DNA of 64,000 nt from Rubrivivax sp. (lineage in GTDB: Bacteria > Pseudomonadota > Gammaproteobacteria > Burkholderiales > Burkholderiaceae_C). The stretch is taken from positions 36,562 through 100,561 of the forward strand of contig JAHBZS010000015.1 in the NCBI GenBank assembly GCA_019635285.1, given 5' to 3'. Under the pieces are notes generated by a model that made no database searches, was not told where the DNA came from, and worked only from the letters and a program-made list of their open reading frames with translations. Every line of letters begins with the position of its first letter. Position 1 is the first letter of the stretch. Made by a program: the position numbers and the translations under genes. Shown piece by piece: positions 31,177 to 39,394 of this stretch.

Positions 31177-32117
31177 GGCATGTGCTGGTCACCGGCGCCG
31201 GCGGCTACATCGGCCGGGCGCTGTCTCGCGCGCTCGTGCCGGCGCTGCGCGACGGCCGCACGCAGACCCTGACGCTGGTCGATCTGGATCTGCCGGACAC
31301 CGAGGCCGACGCGCCGGGCTTGCGCCGGCTGCGCGGCGACCTCGCCGACCCCGACGTGCTGCGCGCCGCGACCGAGCCGGCGCCGACCACGGTGTTCCAC
31401 CTGGCCGGCATCACCAGCCGCCTGGCCGAGGAACACTTCGCGCTCGGCCTGCGCGTCAACCTGCTGTGCACCGTGTCGCTGTTCGAGCGCCTGCGCGAAC
31501 AGGCGCAACAACCGGTGCTGGTCTACGCCAGCTCGATCGGCGTCTTCGGCACGCCGCTGCCCGAACACATCGACGACGCCACGCCGCCCGCGCCGACGCT
31601 GAGCTACGGCGCGCAGAAGCGGGCGATCGAAGTTCTGCTGGCCGACTACACCCGGCGCGGCTGGATTGACGGCCGCGCGCTGCGTCTGCCCACCGTGGTC
31701 GCGCGGCCTGCGCAGGCGCAGGTGGCGTTGTCCTCCTTTGCCAGCGAGCTGATCCGCGAGATCGCCGAAGGCCGCCCCTACACCTGCCCGGTGGGCGCGG
31801 ACGCGCAGCTGTGGTGGCTGTCGCTGCCGGCCTGCGTCGAGCATCTGCGCCACGCAGCGGCCTTGCCGGCCGATGCGCTGCCGGCCCAGCGCGTCTGGTC
31901 TCTTCCGGCGCTGCGCGCCAACGTGGACGACGTGGTGCAGGCGCTGCGCCGCCGCTTCGGCGCCGAAGTCGACGCGCGGCTGCGCTTTGCGCCGCAGGCC
32001 GCGCTGCAGGCGCAGTTCGCACAATGGCCGCCACTGTCCACCGCGACCGCGCGCCGTCTGGGTCAACAGCACGACGGCGACCTGGACACCCTGATCGAGC
32101 GCGCGCTGGGCCGCTGA
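31173..32117 (+). CDS. NAD-dependent epimerase/dehydratase family protein (D-erythronate dehydrogenase-like)
   Basis: This 314-aa extended short-chain dehydrogenase shows GAGGYIG (8-14), the active-site serine pair in VYASSIGVFG and the YxxxK motif at Tyr145/Lys149. The VYASSIGVFG segment and overall length resemble DenD, which oxidises D-erythronate at C2, making it a natural partner of the upstream OtnI-like gene. The ATG lies inside the OtnI stop; the long open frame upstream is shadow sequence. It could instead be a uronate dehydrogenase. Confidence 0.8.
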   Translation: MRHVLVTGAGGYIGRALSRALVPALRDGRTQTLTLVDLDLPDTEADAPGLRRLRGDLADPDVLRAATEPAPTTVFHLAGITSRLAEEHFALGLRVNLLCTVSLFERLREQAQQPVLVYASSIGVFGTPLPEHIDDATPPAPTLSYGAQKRAIEVLLADYTRRGWIDGRALRLPTVVARPAQAQVALSSFASELIREIAEGRPYTCPVGADAQLWWLSLPACVEHLRHAAALPADALPAQRVWSLPALRANVDDVVQALRRRFGAEVDARLRFAPQAALQAQFAQWPPLSTATARRLGQQHDGDLDTLIERALGR

Positions 32118-32165
32118 CGATCGACCGAGCCATCCCGACCCTCCCACTGCCGAAAGGACCACCCC

Positions 32166-33209
32166 ATGACTCTCCGTTGGAACGCCCCGGTGCTCGCGCT
32201 GGCCACGGCCGCCGCGCTGATCGCCGTCTCACCCGCGCAGGCGCAGCCCAAGCCCGTCGAGCTGAACTTCTCGGTCTGGATTCCGCAGACGCACATCCTG
32301 GTCGCCAACTTCATGGTGCCCTGGTCACAGGAGGTGGAGAAGGCCACCGAAGGCCGCGTGAAGATCAGCTTCCTGCCCAAGCCCGTGACGAACCCCGTGG
32401 GCCATCTGGACGCGGTGCGCAATGGCGTGGTCGACCTGGCGTTCATCTCGTATTCGTACTACCCGGGTCGCTTCGACCTGATGAAGTACGCCATCCTGCC
32501 GTTCTCGGGCAACTCCGCGCTGTCCACCTCGGTGGCCAGCTGGCGCATCTACGACAAGTACCTGCGCGCGGCGGTGGACATCCCGGGCGTCAAGCAGCTC
32601 GGCATCTACGGCCACGGCCCGGGCGGCGTCTACACCTCGGGCAAGGCGGTCGAGAAGATCGACGACTTCGAAGGCCTGAAACTGCGCATCGGCGGCGGCA
32701 TCCAGGCCGATCTGGCCAAGGTGCTGAAGTTCAACGCGGTGGTCAAACCGGCCCCCGAGTCCTACGAGCTGATGAGCACCGGCGTGGTCGACGGCGTGTT
32801 GTTCCCGCCCGAGTCGGTGGCCTCGTTCCGCCTGGACGGGCTGGTCAAGACGGCCACCGTCTTTCCCGGTGGGCTGTACTCCGACGTGCACGGCATCATC
32901 ATGAACGAGAAGTCCTTCGAGCGCCTCTCGCCCAAGGACCAGGCCATCGTCCTGAAGCTCTCCGGCGAGCACCTGGCACGCCTCGGGGGCAAGGCCTGGG
33001 GCGATGCCGACACCGCCGCGCTGGAGTCGCTGAAGGCCAAGGGCGTGGTCTTCCACCCGGCCAGCGACAAGCTGGTCGCCGACATCAAGGAACGCACTGC
33101 CGGCTTCGAGAAGGCCTGGCTGGAGGCCGCCAAGGCCAAGGGCATCGACGGCCCCAAGGTGCTGGCCGAGTTCCGCGCCGAACTCAAGTCGCTCGAAGGC
33201 GGCAAGTAG
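32166..33209 (+). CDS. dctP: TRAP transporter substrate-binding protein (DctP family)
   Basis: This 347-aa periplasmic protein has a signal peptide ending near residue 25 (AVSPAQAQP). Typical DctP segments follow: FMVPWSQEVEKATEGRVKIS, GIYGHGPGGVYTSGKAVEKIDDFEGLKLRIGG, and STGVVDGVLFPPESVASFRL. The helix-forming C-terminus is complete. TRAP receptors bind organic acids, often sugar acids. It has AAAGGA before the ATG and is followed by a hairpin before dctQ. Confidence 0.92.
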   Translation: MTLRWNAPVLALATAAALIAVSPAQAQPKPVELNFSVWIPQTHILVANFMVPWSQEVEKATEGRVKISFLPKPVTNPVGHLDAVRNGVVDLAFISYSYYPGRFDLMKYAILPFSGNSALSTSVASWRIYDKYLRAAVDIPGVKQLGIYGHGPGGVYTSGKAVEKIDDFEGLKLRIGGGIQADLAKVLKFNAVVKPAPESYELMSTGVVDGVLFPPESVASFRLDGLVKTATVFPGGLYSDVHGIIMNEKSFERLSPKDQAIVLKLSGEHLARLGGKAWGDADTAALESLKAKGVVFHPASDKLVADIKERTAGFEKAWLEAAKAKGIDGPKVLAEFRAELKSLEGGK

Positions 33210-33236
33210 GCGCCGCATCGACCTGATCGCTGTAGT

Positions 33237-33258
33237 GGCGCGCCCTGGAGGGCGCGCC
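33237..33258 (+). other. Intercistronic hairpin between dctP and dctQ
   Basis: GGCGCGCCC-TGGA-GGGCGCGCC is a perfect 9-bp stem with no T tract. Such hairpins in TRAP and ABC operons tend to stabilise the upstream mRNA, allowing an excess of binding protein over permease. Confidence 0.65.
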
Positions 33259-33278
33259 TGTTCCGCACCGCCCGCCGC

Positions 33279-33761
33279 ATGAAAACCCTTCTTCGCCTGT
33301 TGCAAGCTGCCCTCAAGCGCCTGGCCGAGTGCTGCATGGTGGCCCTCGCGCTGTTGACCCTGGCCGACGTGCTGGGCCGCTACGTGTTCAACGTCTCGGT
33401 CATGGGCGCCGTCGAAGTGACCGAGATCCTGATGGTCGGCGTGATCTTCAGCGGCATGCTGCTGGCCACGCTCGCGCGCGAGCATGTCGTCGTCGACCTG
33501 CTGCCGATCTCCGCAGGGCGCCTTGGCCGGCGGGCGGTGCTGTGGCTCAGCCATCTCACCGCCGCCGGCGTCAGCGCCCTGCTGGGCGCGACAAGCTGGA
33601 GCCAGGCCGCATCGGCCCGCGAGTTCGGCGACCAGACGCAGATGCTGAACCTGCCGCTGGCGCCGGTCGTCTACTTCATGAGCGCCATGCTGTTCGTCAA
33701 CGCCCTGGTGCAGATCGGCCTGCTGTGGTCCGACCTGCGCGGGGAGGGCGCCGATGCTTGA
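33279..33761 (+). CDS. dctQ: TRAP transporter small permease (DctQ family)
   Basis: This 160-aa inner-membrane protein has four predicted helices (CCMVALALLTLADVLGRYVF; VTEILMVGVIFSGMLLATLA; AVLWLSHLTAAGVSALLG; APVVYFMSAMLFVNALVQIG). It is the small subunit of the TRAP permease, and it overlaps dctM by 8 bases. Confidence 0.9.
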   Translation: MKTLLRLLQAALKRLAECCMVALALLTLADVLGRYVFNVSVMGAVEVTEILMVGVIFSGMLLATLAREHVVVDLLPISAGRLGRRAVLWLSHLTAAGVSALLGATSWSQAASAREFGDQTQMLNLPLAPVVYFMSAMLFVNALVQIGLLWSDLRGEGADA

Positions 33762-35046
33762 GGCGCTGCTCGGCTTCGGCGCCATGCTGGCGCTGATCTT
33801 CCTGCGCGTGCCGGTCGCGTTCGCCATGGCCGTGACGGGCATGGCCGGCTTCGCGGCGATGCGCGGCTGGCCATCGGCCTATGCCGCGGCCGGCGCCGTG
33901 GTGCGCGAAAGCGGCTTCCAGTACCTGCTGTCGGTGGTGCCGCTGTTCGTGCTGATGGGCAACTTCATCACGCGCTCGGGCCTGTCGAAGGAGCTCTACG
34001 CGGCGGCGTACGCCTTCCTCGGGCATCGCCGGGGCGGGCTGGCCATGTCCACGGTGGTCGCCTGCGGCGGCTTCGGTGCGGTCTGCGGCTCCAGCCTGGC
34101 CACCGCCGCGACCATGTCGCGCGTGGCCTATCCAGAGATGCGCAAGCTGGGCTACAGCGAGGCGCTGGCCTCGGGCTCGATCGCCGCCGGCGGCACGCTG
34201 GGCATCCTCATTCCACCTTCGGTGGTGATGGTGGTCTACGCCATCCTCACCGAGCAGAGCATCGGCAAGATGTTCGCCGCCGGCATCCTGCCGGGCCTGG
34301 TGGCCATCAGCCTGTACCTGCTGGCCGTGCAATGGACCATCTGGCGCCACCCCGATGCCGGCCCGCCCGGCGAGCGCTACACCTGGGCGCAGCGCCTGGG
34401 CGCACTGCGCGACGTGTGGGGCGTGCTCGTGCTGTTTGCCGTCGTCATGGGTGGCATCTACGGCGGCGTCTTCAGCTCCACCGAGGCCGCCGGCATCGGC
34501 GCCTGCGGCGCCTTCTTGTTCGCGCTGCTGCGCCGGCGCCTCGACCGGTCCGTGCTGTCGACCGTGCTGGTCGAGTCGGCCCGCACCACGGGCATGCTCT
34601 TCATGGTGCTGATCGGCGCGCTGATCTTCGCCAACTTCATCAACTTCACGACGCTGCCGACCGACCTGAAGGACGCGATCCGGCACTTCGACCTCAGCCC
34701 GCTGGCCGTCATCCTGATCATCTGCGCCATCTACATCGTGCTGGGCTGCGTGCTCGAAAGCATGTCGATGATCCTGCTGACGGTACCCGTGTTCTATCCG
34801 CTGGTGCAGCACCTGGGCTTCGACATGATCTGGTTCGGCATCCTGGTGGTCGTGGTCACCGAGATCAGCTTCATCACGCCGCCGGTCGGCCTGAACGTGA
34901 TGATGCTCAAGAGCCTGCTGCCCGACATCCCGATGCGCACGATGTTCCGCGGCGTCATGCCCTTCGTGGTGGCCGACCTCGTGCGGCTGGCCATCCTGAT
35001 CGCCTTTCCTTCCATCACGCTGCTGCTGCCGCGCTACCTGGGCTAG
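33754..35046 (+). CDS. dctM: TRAP transporter large permease (DctM family)
   Basis: This 430-aa membrane protein has about twelve helices and the family landmarks VVPLFVLMGNFITRSGLSKE, CGGFGAVCGSSLATAATMSR, SGSIAAGGTLGILIPPSV and VVTEISFITPPVGLNVMML. It forms the sodium-driven translocation channel with DctQ. It ends three bases before the NIPSNAP gene. Confidence 0.94.
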   Translation: MLEALLGFGAMLALIFLRVPVAFAMAVTGMAGFAAMRGWPSAYAAAGAVVRESGFQYLLSVVPLFVLMGNFITRSGLSKELYAAAYAFLGHRRGGLAMSTVVACGGFGAVCGSSLATAATMSRVAYPEMRKLGYSEALASGSIAAGGTLGILIPPSVVMVVYAILTEQSIGKMFAAGILPGLVAISLYLLAVQWTIWRHPDAGPPGERYTWAQRLGALRDVWGVLVLFAVVMGGIYGGVFSSTEAAGIGACGAFLFALLRRRLDRSVLSTVLVESARTTGMLFMVLIGALIFANFINFTTLPTDLKDAIRHFDLSPLAVILIICAIYIVLGCVLESMSMILLTVPVFYPLVQHLGFDMIWFGILVVVVTEISFITPPVGLNVMMLKSLLPDIPMRTMFRGVMPFVVADLVRLAILIAFPSITLLLPRYLG

Positions 35047-35048
35047 CC

Positions 35049-35381
35049 ATGATCGTCGACCAGAGAACCTACACCGTGCAGATCGGCAAGCTGCGCGACT
35101 TCCTCGCGCTCTACGCCGCGGAGGGCCTGGCGGTGCAGACCGAGCACCTGGGCCCGCCGATGGGCTACTTCACCACCGAGGTGGGGGATGTGAATCAGGT
35201 GGTCCACCTGTGGCGCTACACCGACATGGCTGACCGCGAGCGCCGGCGCGCCGCGCTGGAGGCCGACCCGCGCTGGCTGGCCTACCGCCGCAAGGCCGCT
35301 GCCGATGGCCAACTGGTGCGCCAGCAGAACGCGCTGCTGCGCGACGTTGACTTCAGCGCCTTCGGCAGCGCGCGCGCCTGA
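35049..35381 (+). CDS. NIPSNAP family protein
   Basis: This 110-aa protein shows the NIPSNAP pattern: a VDQRTYTVQIGKLRDFLALY strand-helix start, VVHLWRYTDMADRERRRAAL in the middle, and an RQQNALLRDVDFS end. These ferredoxin-like dimeric alpha-beta barrels have no firm function in bacteria. They recur next to TRAP transporter genes of Burkholderiales, which suggests a role in the same catabolic unit. Confidence 0.83.
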   Translation: MIVDQRTYTVQIGKLRDFLALYAAEGLAVQTEHLGPPMGYFTTEVGDVNQVVHLWRYTDMADRERRRAALEADPRWLAYRRKAAADGQLVRQQNALLRDVDFSAFGSARA

Positions 35382-35474
35382 ACTGCGCGGCAAGGTCCGA
35401 ATAGGGGCGCCGCTCCAGTCCACGACGGCAGCGGCCGTTACTATCGATGCGAACCGTCTAGAGGGAGTTGCCAG

Positions 35475-36254
35475 ATGTCCACTGAATCGACCGCCGAGGT
35501 GCGCCCGCCCAGCCCCTGGCTGCTGCTGGCCGAAGGAGGGCGCGCGCCTTGGGAATACGCGGCGACGCTGGCCGCAATGCCGTGGCTCAACCGCGTGCCG
35601 CCCGGCGACGGCCATCCGGTGATCGTCTACCCCGGCCTGGGCGCGTCGGAGCTCAGCACGCGGGCGCTGCGCAGCTACCTGGGCCGTCTGGGCTACGCCA
35701 CCTACGACTGGGGCCTGGGCCGCAACCGGCCGGTGCCGGGTGTGATGGAGGCCTGCCGGCAGCGTGTGCTGGACGTGGCCTCGCGCCACGGCCGCAAGGT
35801 CAGCCTGGTGGGTTGGAGCCTGGGCGGCGTCTACGCACGCGAGCTGGGCAAGCATCTGCAGGCGCAGACCCGCTGCGTCATCACGCTGGGTTCGCCCTTC
35901 TCGGGCGACACGCGGGCGACCAACGCCACGCGAGCCTACGAACTGATGGGCGGCCGGCCGGCGCGTCACGACCCCGAGCGCGCCGAACGGCTGCGGCGCG
36001 CGCCGAACGTGCCCACGACGTCGATCTACAGCAAGAGCGACGGTGTCGTCGCCTGGCAATGCAGCCTGAACGACGCGGCGCCGCATACCGAGAACGTCGA
36101 GATCCATGCCAGCCACATGGGCCTGGGTGTCAACCCGCTGGCGCTGTTCATCGTGGCAGACCGCCTGCGGCAGGACCCCGCGCAATGGCAGCGCTTCGAC
36201 GCGCAGGCGCTGCCGCGCTGGCTGTTCCGCACCGACGCAGGGGCGGCACACTGA
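35475..36254 (+). CDS. Alpha/beta hydrolase (lipase/esterase-like)
   Basis: This 259-aa protein lacks a signal peptide. The nucleophile elbow is GWSLGG, the acid probably Asp in SKSDGVVAW, and the histidine in IHASHMGLGVNP. VIVYPGLGASELSTRALRSY supplies an oxyanion loop. The arrangement resembles PGAP1-like or lipase-like hydrolases; the substrate is unknown. GAGGGAG lies before the ATG, preceded by a possible TACTAT -10 element, so it probably has its own promoter. Confidence 0.75.
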   Translation: MSTESTAEVRPPSPWLLLAEGGRAPWEYAATLAAMPWLNRVPPGDGHPVIVYPGLGASELSTRALRSYLGRLGYATYDWGLGRNRPVPGVMEACRQRVLDVASRHGRKVSLVGWSLGGVYARELGKHLQAQTRCVITLGSPFSGDTRATNATRAYELMGGRPARHDPERAERLRRAPNVPTTSIYSKSDGVVAWQCSLNDAAPHTENVEIHASHMGLGVNPLALFIVADRLRQDPAQWQRFDAQALPRWLFRTDAGAAH

Positions 36255-36261
36255 TGACGCG

Positions 36262-36300
36262 GCGCCCACACCCGCTTCGCTTGCTGCCCCGTGGCGGCGC
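36262..36300. repeat. GC-rich intergenic repeat, copy 3
   Basis: GCGCCCACACCCGCTTCGCT followed by TGCTGCCCCGTGGCGGCGC lies between two hydrolase genes. It is a diverged relative of the copies at 22459 and 29438. Confidence 0.55.
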
Positions 36301-36335
36301 GCTCAGGTGCTTCGGCACGCTCAGGCAGAGTTGAT

Positions 36336-37220
36336 ATGCAGATCATCGCCAACGGCGTGCAGATCGAGGTCGACGTGCAGGGCCCCGAGCAGGGCGAGCC
36401 GATCCTGCTGATCATGGGCCTGGGCATGCAGCTCATAGCCTGGCCCGACGAGTTGGTGCAGATGCTGCTGCAGCGGGGCTTCCGCGTCATCCGCCACGAC
36501 AACCGCGACGTCGGCCTGAGCCAGGGCTTCGACCGCCTGGGCACGCCCAACGTGCTGGTCCAGGCCTTGCGCCATCGCCTGCGGCTGCGCGTGCGCGCGC
36601 CGTACCAGGTGGCCGACATGGCGGCCGACGCGCTGGGCGTGCTCGACGCGCTGGGCATCGAGCGGGCCCACATCTGCGGCGCATCGATGGGCGGCATGAT
36701 CGCGCAGCACATCGCCGCCAAGCACCCGCGCCGCGTGAAGAGCCTGACGCTGATCATGACCACCTCGGGCGCGCGCGAGCTGCAGCAGGCGCGGCCGCAG
36801 GTGGCGCGCGCGCTGATGTCGCGCCCGCAGCAGCCCGACGCCAAGACCTATATGGCGCACATGGCGAAGCTGGTGTCGGTGATCGGCAGCCCGGCGTACC
36901 CGCCCGACCCGCAGCGCCTGCAGCAGCGGCTGATGGCGTCCTTCAACCGCGCCTACCGGCCGGCCGGCACGGCGCGGCAGCTGGTGGCGGTGGTCGCGGA
37001 CGGCGACCGCTCGCCGCTGCTGCGCCGCATCGTCGCGCCGACGCGCGTGATCCACGGCGAAGTCGACCCGCTGGTGCCGGTGCCGGCCGCGCACGACCTG
37101 ACGAAGAAGATCGCCGGCGCCGAGGTCGACATCGTGCCCGGCATGGGCCACGACCTGCCGCTGGCGCTGCTGCCGCGCATCGCCGAAGGCATCGCGCAGA
37201 ACGCGGCGCGCGCGGCATGA
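36336..37220 (+). CDS. Alpha/beta hydrolase
   Basis: This 294-aa hydrolase shows LLIMGLGMQL, HDNRDVGLSQGF, the nucleophile motif GASMGGMIAQ, Asp in HGEVDPLVP and His in GMGHDLP. This pattern resembles the esterase group that includes RdmC/BioH-like and aclacinomycin methylesterase-like proteins. ATG 36336 (MQIIANGVQIEVD) is preferred to an in-frame start 15 codons upstream inside the repeat. The stop overlaps dusA. Confidence 0.8.
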   Translation: MQIIANGVQIEVDVQGPEQGEPILLIMGLGMQLIAWPDELVQMLLQRGFRVIRHDNRDVGLSQGFDRLGTPNVLVQALRHRLRLRVRAPYQVADMAADALGVLDALGIERAHICGASMGGMIAQHIAAKHPRRVKSLTLIMTTSGARELQQARPQVARALMSRPQQPDAKTYMAHMAKLVSVIGSPAYPPDPQRLQQRLMASFNRAYRPAGTARQLVAVVADGDRSPLLRRIVAPTRVIHGEVDPLVPVPAAHDLTKKIAGAEVDIVPGMGHDLPLALLPRIAEGIAQNAARAA

Positions 37221-38230
37221 ACCCGACGCCCGCCGCGTGGCGCCTGAGCGTCGCGCCGATGATGGACTGGACGGATCGCCATTGCCGCTATTTCCATCGG
37301 CTGATCACGCGGCGCACGCGGCTGTACACCGAGATGGTCAGCACCGGCGCGCTGGTGCACGGCGACGTGGCGCGCCACCTGGACCACGATGCCGCCGAGC
37401 ATCCGCTGGCGTTGCAGGTCGGCGGCAACGACCCCGGCGAACTGGCGCACAGCGCGAAGCTGGCCCAGGCCTGGGGCTACGACGAGATCAACCTCAACTG
37501 CGGCTGCCCCAGCGACCGCGTGCAGCGCGGCGCCTTCGGCGCCTGCCTGATGGCCGAGCCGCAGCGCGTGGCCGACGGCGTGAAGGCGATGCGCGATGCC
37601 TGCACGCTGCCGGTGACGGTGAAGCACCGCATCGGCATCGACCGCGTCGAGCGCTATGACTTCGTGCGCGACTTCGTCGGCACCGTGTCGCAGGCTGGCT
37701 GCGAGGTCTTCATCGTGCATGCGCGCAATGCCTGGCTCGACGGACTGAGCCCGAAGGACAACCGCGAGATCCCGCCGCTGCGCTATGCGGTGGTGCACCG
37801 GCTGAAGCAGGACTTCCCGGCGCTGACCATCGTGCTCAACGGCGGCATCGCCGGCGATGCGGCGATCCGCGAACAGCTGCCGCACGTCGACGGCGTGATG
37901 ATCGGCCGCGAGGCCTACCACCACCCGTGGACGATGGCCGGCTGGGACCGCGGCTTTCTGGGCGATACGACGGCGGCCCCGCCGGTGCGCGAGGCGGTCG
38001 AAGCCGCGATGGTGGCCTACATGCAGGCCCTGCAGGCCCGCGGGCAGCTCTGGCCGCAGGCCGCGCGCCACATGTTGGGCCTGTGGAACGGCACGCCCGG
38101 GGCGCGCCGCTGGCGTCAGGTGTGGTCGGACCATCGCCTGAAACACGAGCCGGTGGCGCGGGTGGCGGCGCTGGCGCAGGCCGCGCGCGTCGGCGCGGTG
38201 TGCCACGACACCGTGGCGCTGGAGGCCTGA
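37217..38230 (+). CDS. dusA: tRNA dihydrouridine(20/20a) synthase
   Basis: This 337-aa flavin enzyme reduces uridine in the D loop. DusA signatures are SVAPMMDWTDRHCRYFHRL, LQVGGNDPGELAHSAKLA, NLNCGCPSDRVQRGAFGACL with the catalytic cysteine, and VKHRIGID. The ending MLGLWNGTPGARRWRQ is also DusA-like. The ATG overlaps the preceding hydrolase stop. Confidence 0.94.
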   Translation: MNPTPAAWRLSVAPMMDWTDRHCRYFHRLITRRTRLYTEMVSTGALVHGDVARHLDHDAAEHPLALQVGGNDPGELAHSAKLAQAWGYDEINLNCGCPSDRVQRGAFGACLMAEPQRVADGVKAMRDACTLPVTVKHRIGIDRVERYDFVRDFVGTVSQAGCEVFIVHARNAWLDGLSPKDNREIPPLRYAVVHRLKQDFPALTIVLNGGIAGDAAIREQLPHVDGVMIGREAYHHPWTMAGWDRGFLGDTTAAPPVREAVEAAMVAYMQALQARGQLWPQAARHMLGLWNGTPGARRWRQVWSDHRLKHEPVARVAALAQAARVGAVCHDTVALEA

Positions 38231-38308
38231 TGCGCGGCCAGGCAGGCAGCCTGCACGCGGTGTGTCGCCCACGCCGGCGGCCGCTGCTCGCGCGGGGCCG
38301 CTAGAGCG

Positions 38309-39394
38309 ATGCGTGTCGACGGCCAGCCGCGACGCACGCTGTGGCCGGCGGACGGGCAGGACGCGCTGTACGTCATCGACCAGCGGCAGCTGCCGCATCG
38401 GCTGGCCGTCGAGCGCCTGGACAGCGTGCCAGCCGTGCTCGTGGCGATCCGCGACATGTGGGTGCGCGGCGCGCCGCTGATCGGTGCCACCGCGGCCTAT
38501 GGGCTGGCGTTGCAGGCACGGGTGGACGGATGCGACGCGGCATTGCAGGCCGCGGCCGCACAGTTGCGCACGGCCCGGCCGACGGCGGTGAACCTGGCTT
38601 GGGCGCTGCAGCGCATGCTGCGCCGGCTGCTACCGCTGCCGCCGGCCGAGCGCGCGGTCGCTGCCTGGCAGGAGGCGGCGGCCCTCGCCGACGAGGACGT
38701 GGCCACCAACCAGGCCATCGGCCGCCATGGCTTGGCGCTGCTGGCCGATCTGGCCCGCCGCCGACCCGGGCCGGTGCGGGTGCTGACCCACTGCAACGCC
38801 GGCTGGCTGGCCACGGTGGACTGGGGCACGGCGCTGGCGCCGGTGTACCAGGCGCGGGCCGCCGGCATCGACCTGCAGGTGTGGGTCGACGAGACACGGC
38901 CGCGCAACCAGGGCGCCAGCTTGACGGCCTGGGAGCTGGCGCAGCAGGGCGTGGCGCACACGCTGATCGCCGACAACGCCGGCGGTCACCTGATGCAGCG
39001 CGGACTGGTGGACATCGTCATCGTCGGCTGCGACCGCGTCGCCGCCAACGGCGACGTGTGCAACAAGATCGGCACCTACCTGAAGGCGCTGGCCGCGCGC
39101 GAGCACGGCGTGCCCTTCCATGTGGCGATGCCGCTGTCGACGCTGGACCTGTCGTTGCCCGACGGCCTGCAGATCCCCATCGAGGAACGCAGCGCGCGCG
39201 AGCTGACGCACATCACCGGGCGAACCGCTGGCGGTGACGTGCTTGAAGTGCAGCTGGCGCCCGACGGCTGCGCGGCCGCCAACCCGGCCTTCGACGTCAC
39301 GCCGGCGGCCTGGGTGAGCGGGCTGATCACCGAGCGTGGTCTGGTCGCGGCGCGGCGCGAGGCGCTGCAGGCCTTGGTGGAACGCCCGGCATGA
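38309..39394 (+). CDS. mtnA: S-methyl-5-thioribose-1-phosphate isomerase
   Basis: This 361-aa enzyme of the eIF2B-alpha-like family converts methylthioribose-1-phosphate, and by promiscuity 5-deoxyribose-1-phosphate, to the ribulose form. RGAPLIGATAAYGLAL, THCNAGWLATVDWGTALAP (catalytic Cys), DETRPRNQGASLTAWEL and VGCDRVAANGDVCNKIGTY (catalytic Asp) are all present. Its stop overlaps the start of a class II aldolase, implying one pathway. No mtnB, mtnC or mtnD of the full methionine salvage route lies nearby. Confidence 0.93.
   Translation: MRVDGQPRRTLWPADGQDALYVIDQRQLPHRLAVERLDSVPAVLVAIRDMWVRGAPLIGATAAYGLALQARVDGCDAALQAAAAQLRTARPTAVNLAWALQRMLRRLLPLPPAERAVAAWQEAAALADEDVATNQAIGRHGLALLADLARRRPGPVRVLTHCNAGWLATVDWGTALAPVYQARAAGIDLQVWVDETRPRNQGASLTAWELAQQGVAHTLIADNAGGHLMQRGLVDIVIVGCDRVAANGDVCNKIGTYLKALAAREHGVPFHVAMPLSTLDLSLPDGLQIPIEERSARELTHITGRTAGGDVLEVQLAPDGCAAANPAFDVTPAAWVSGLITERGLVAARREALQALVERPA

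Noticed and set aside
38231-38308. Short frame and possible leader RNA before mtnA
   Set aside because: A 24-codon arginine-rich frame with no signal; no fold matching a known SAM- or MTA-related riboswitch could be traced.
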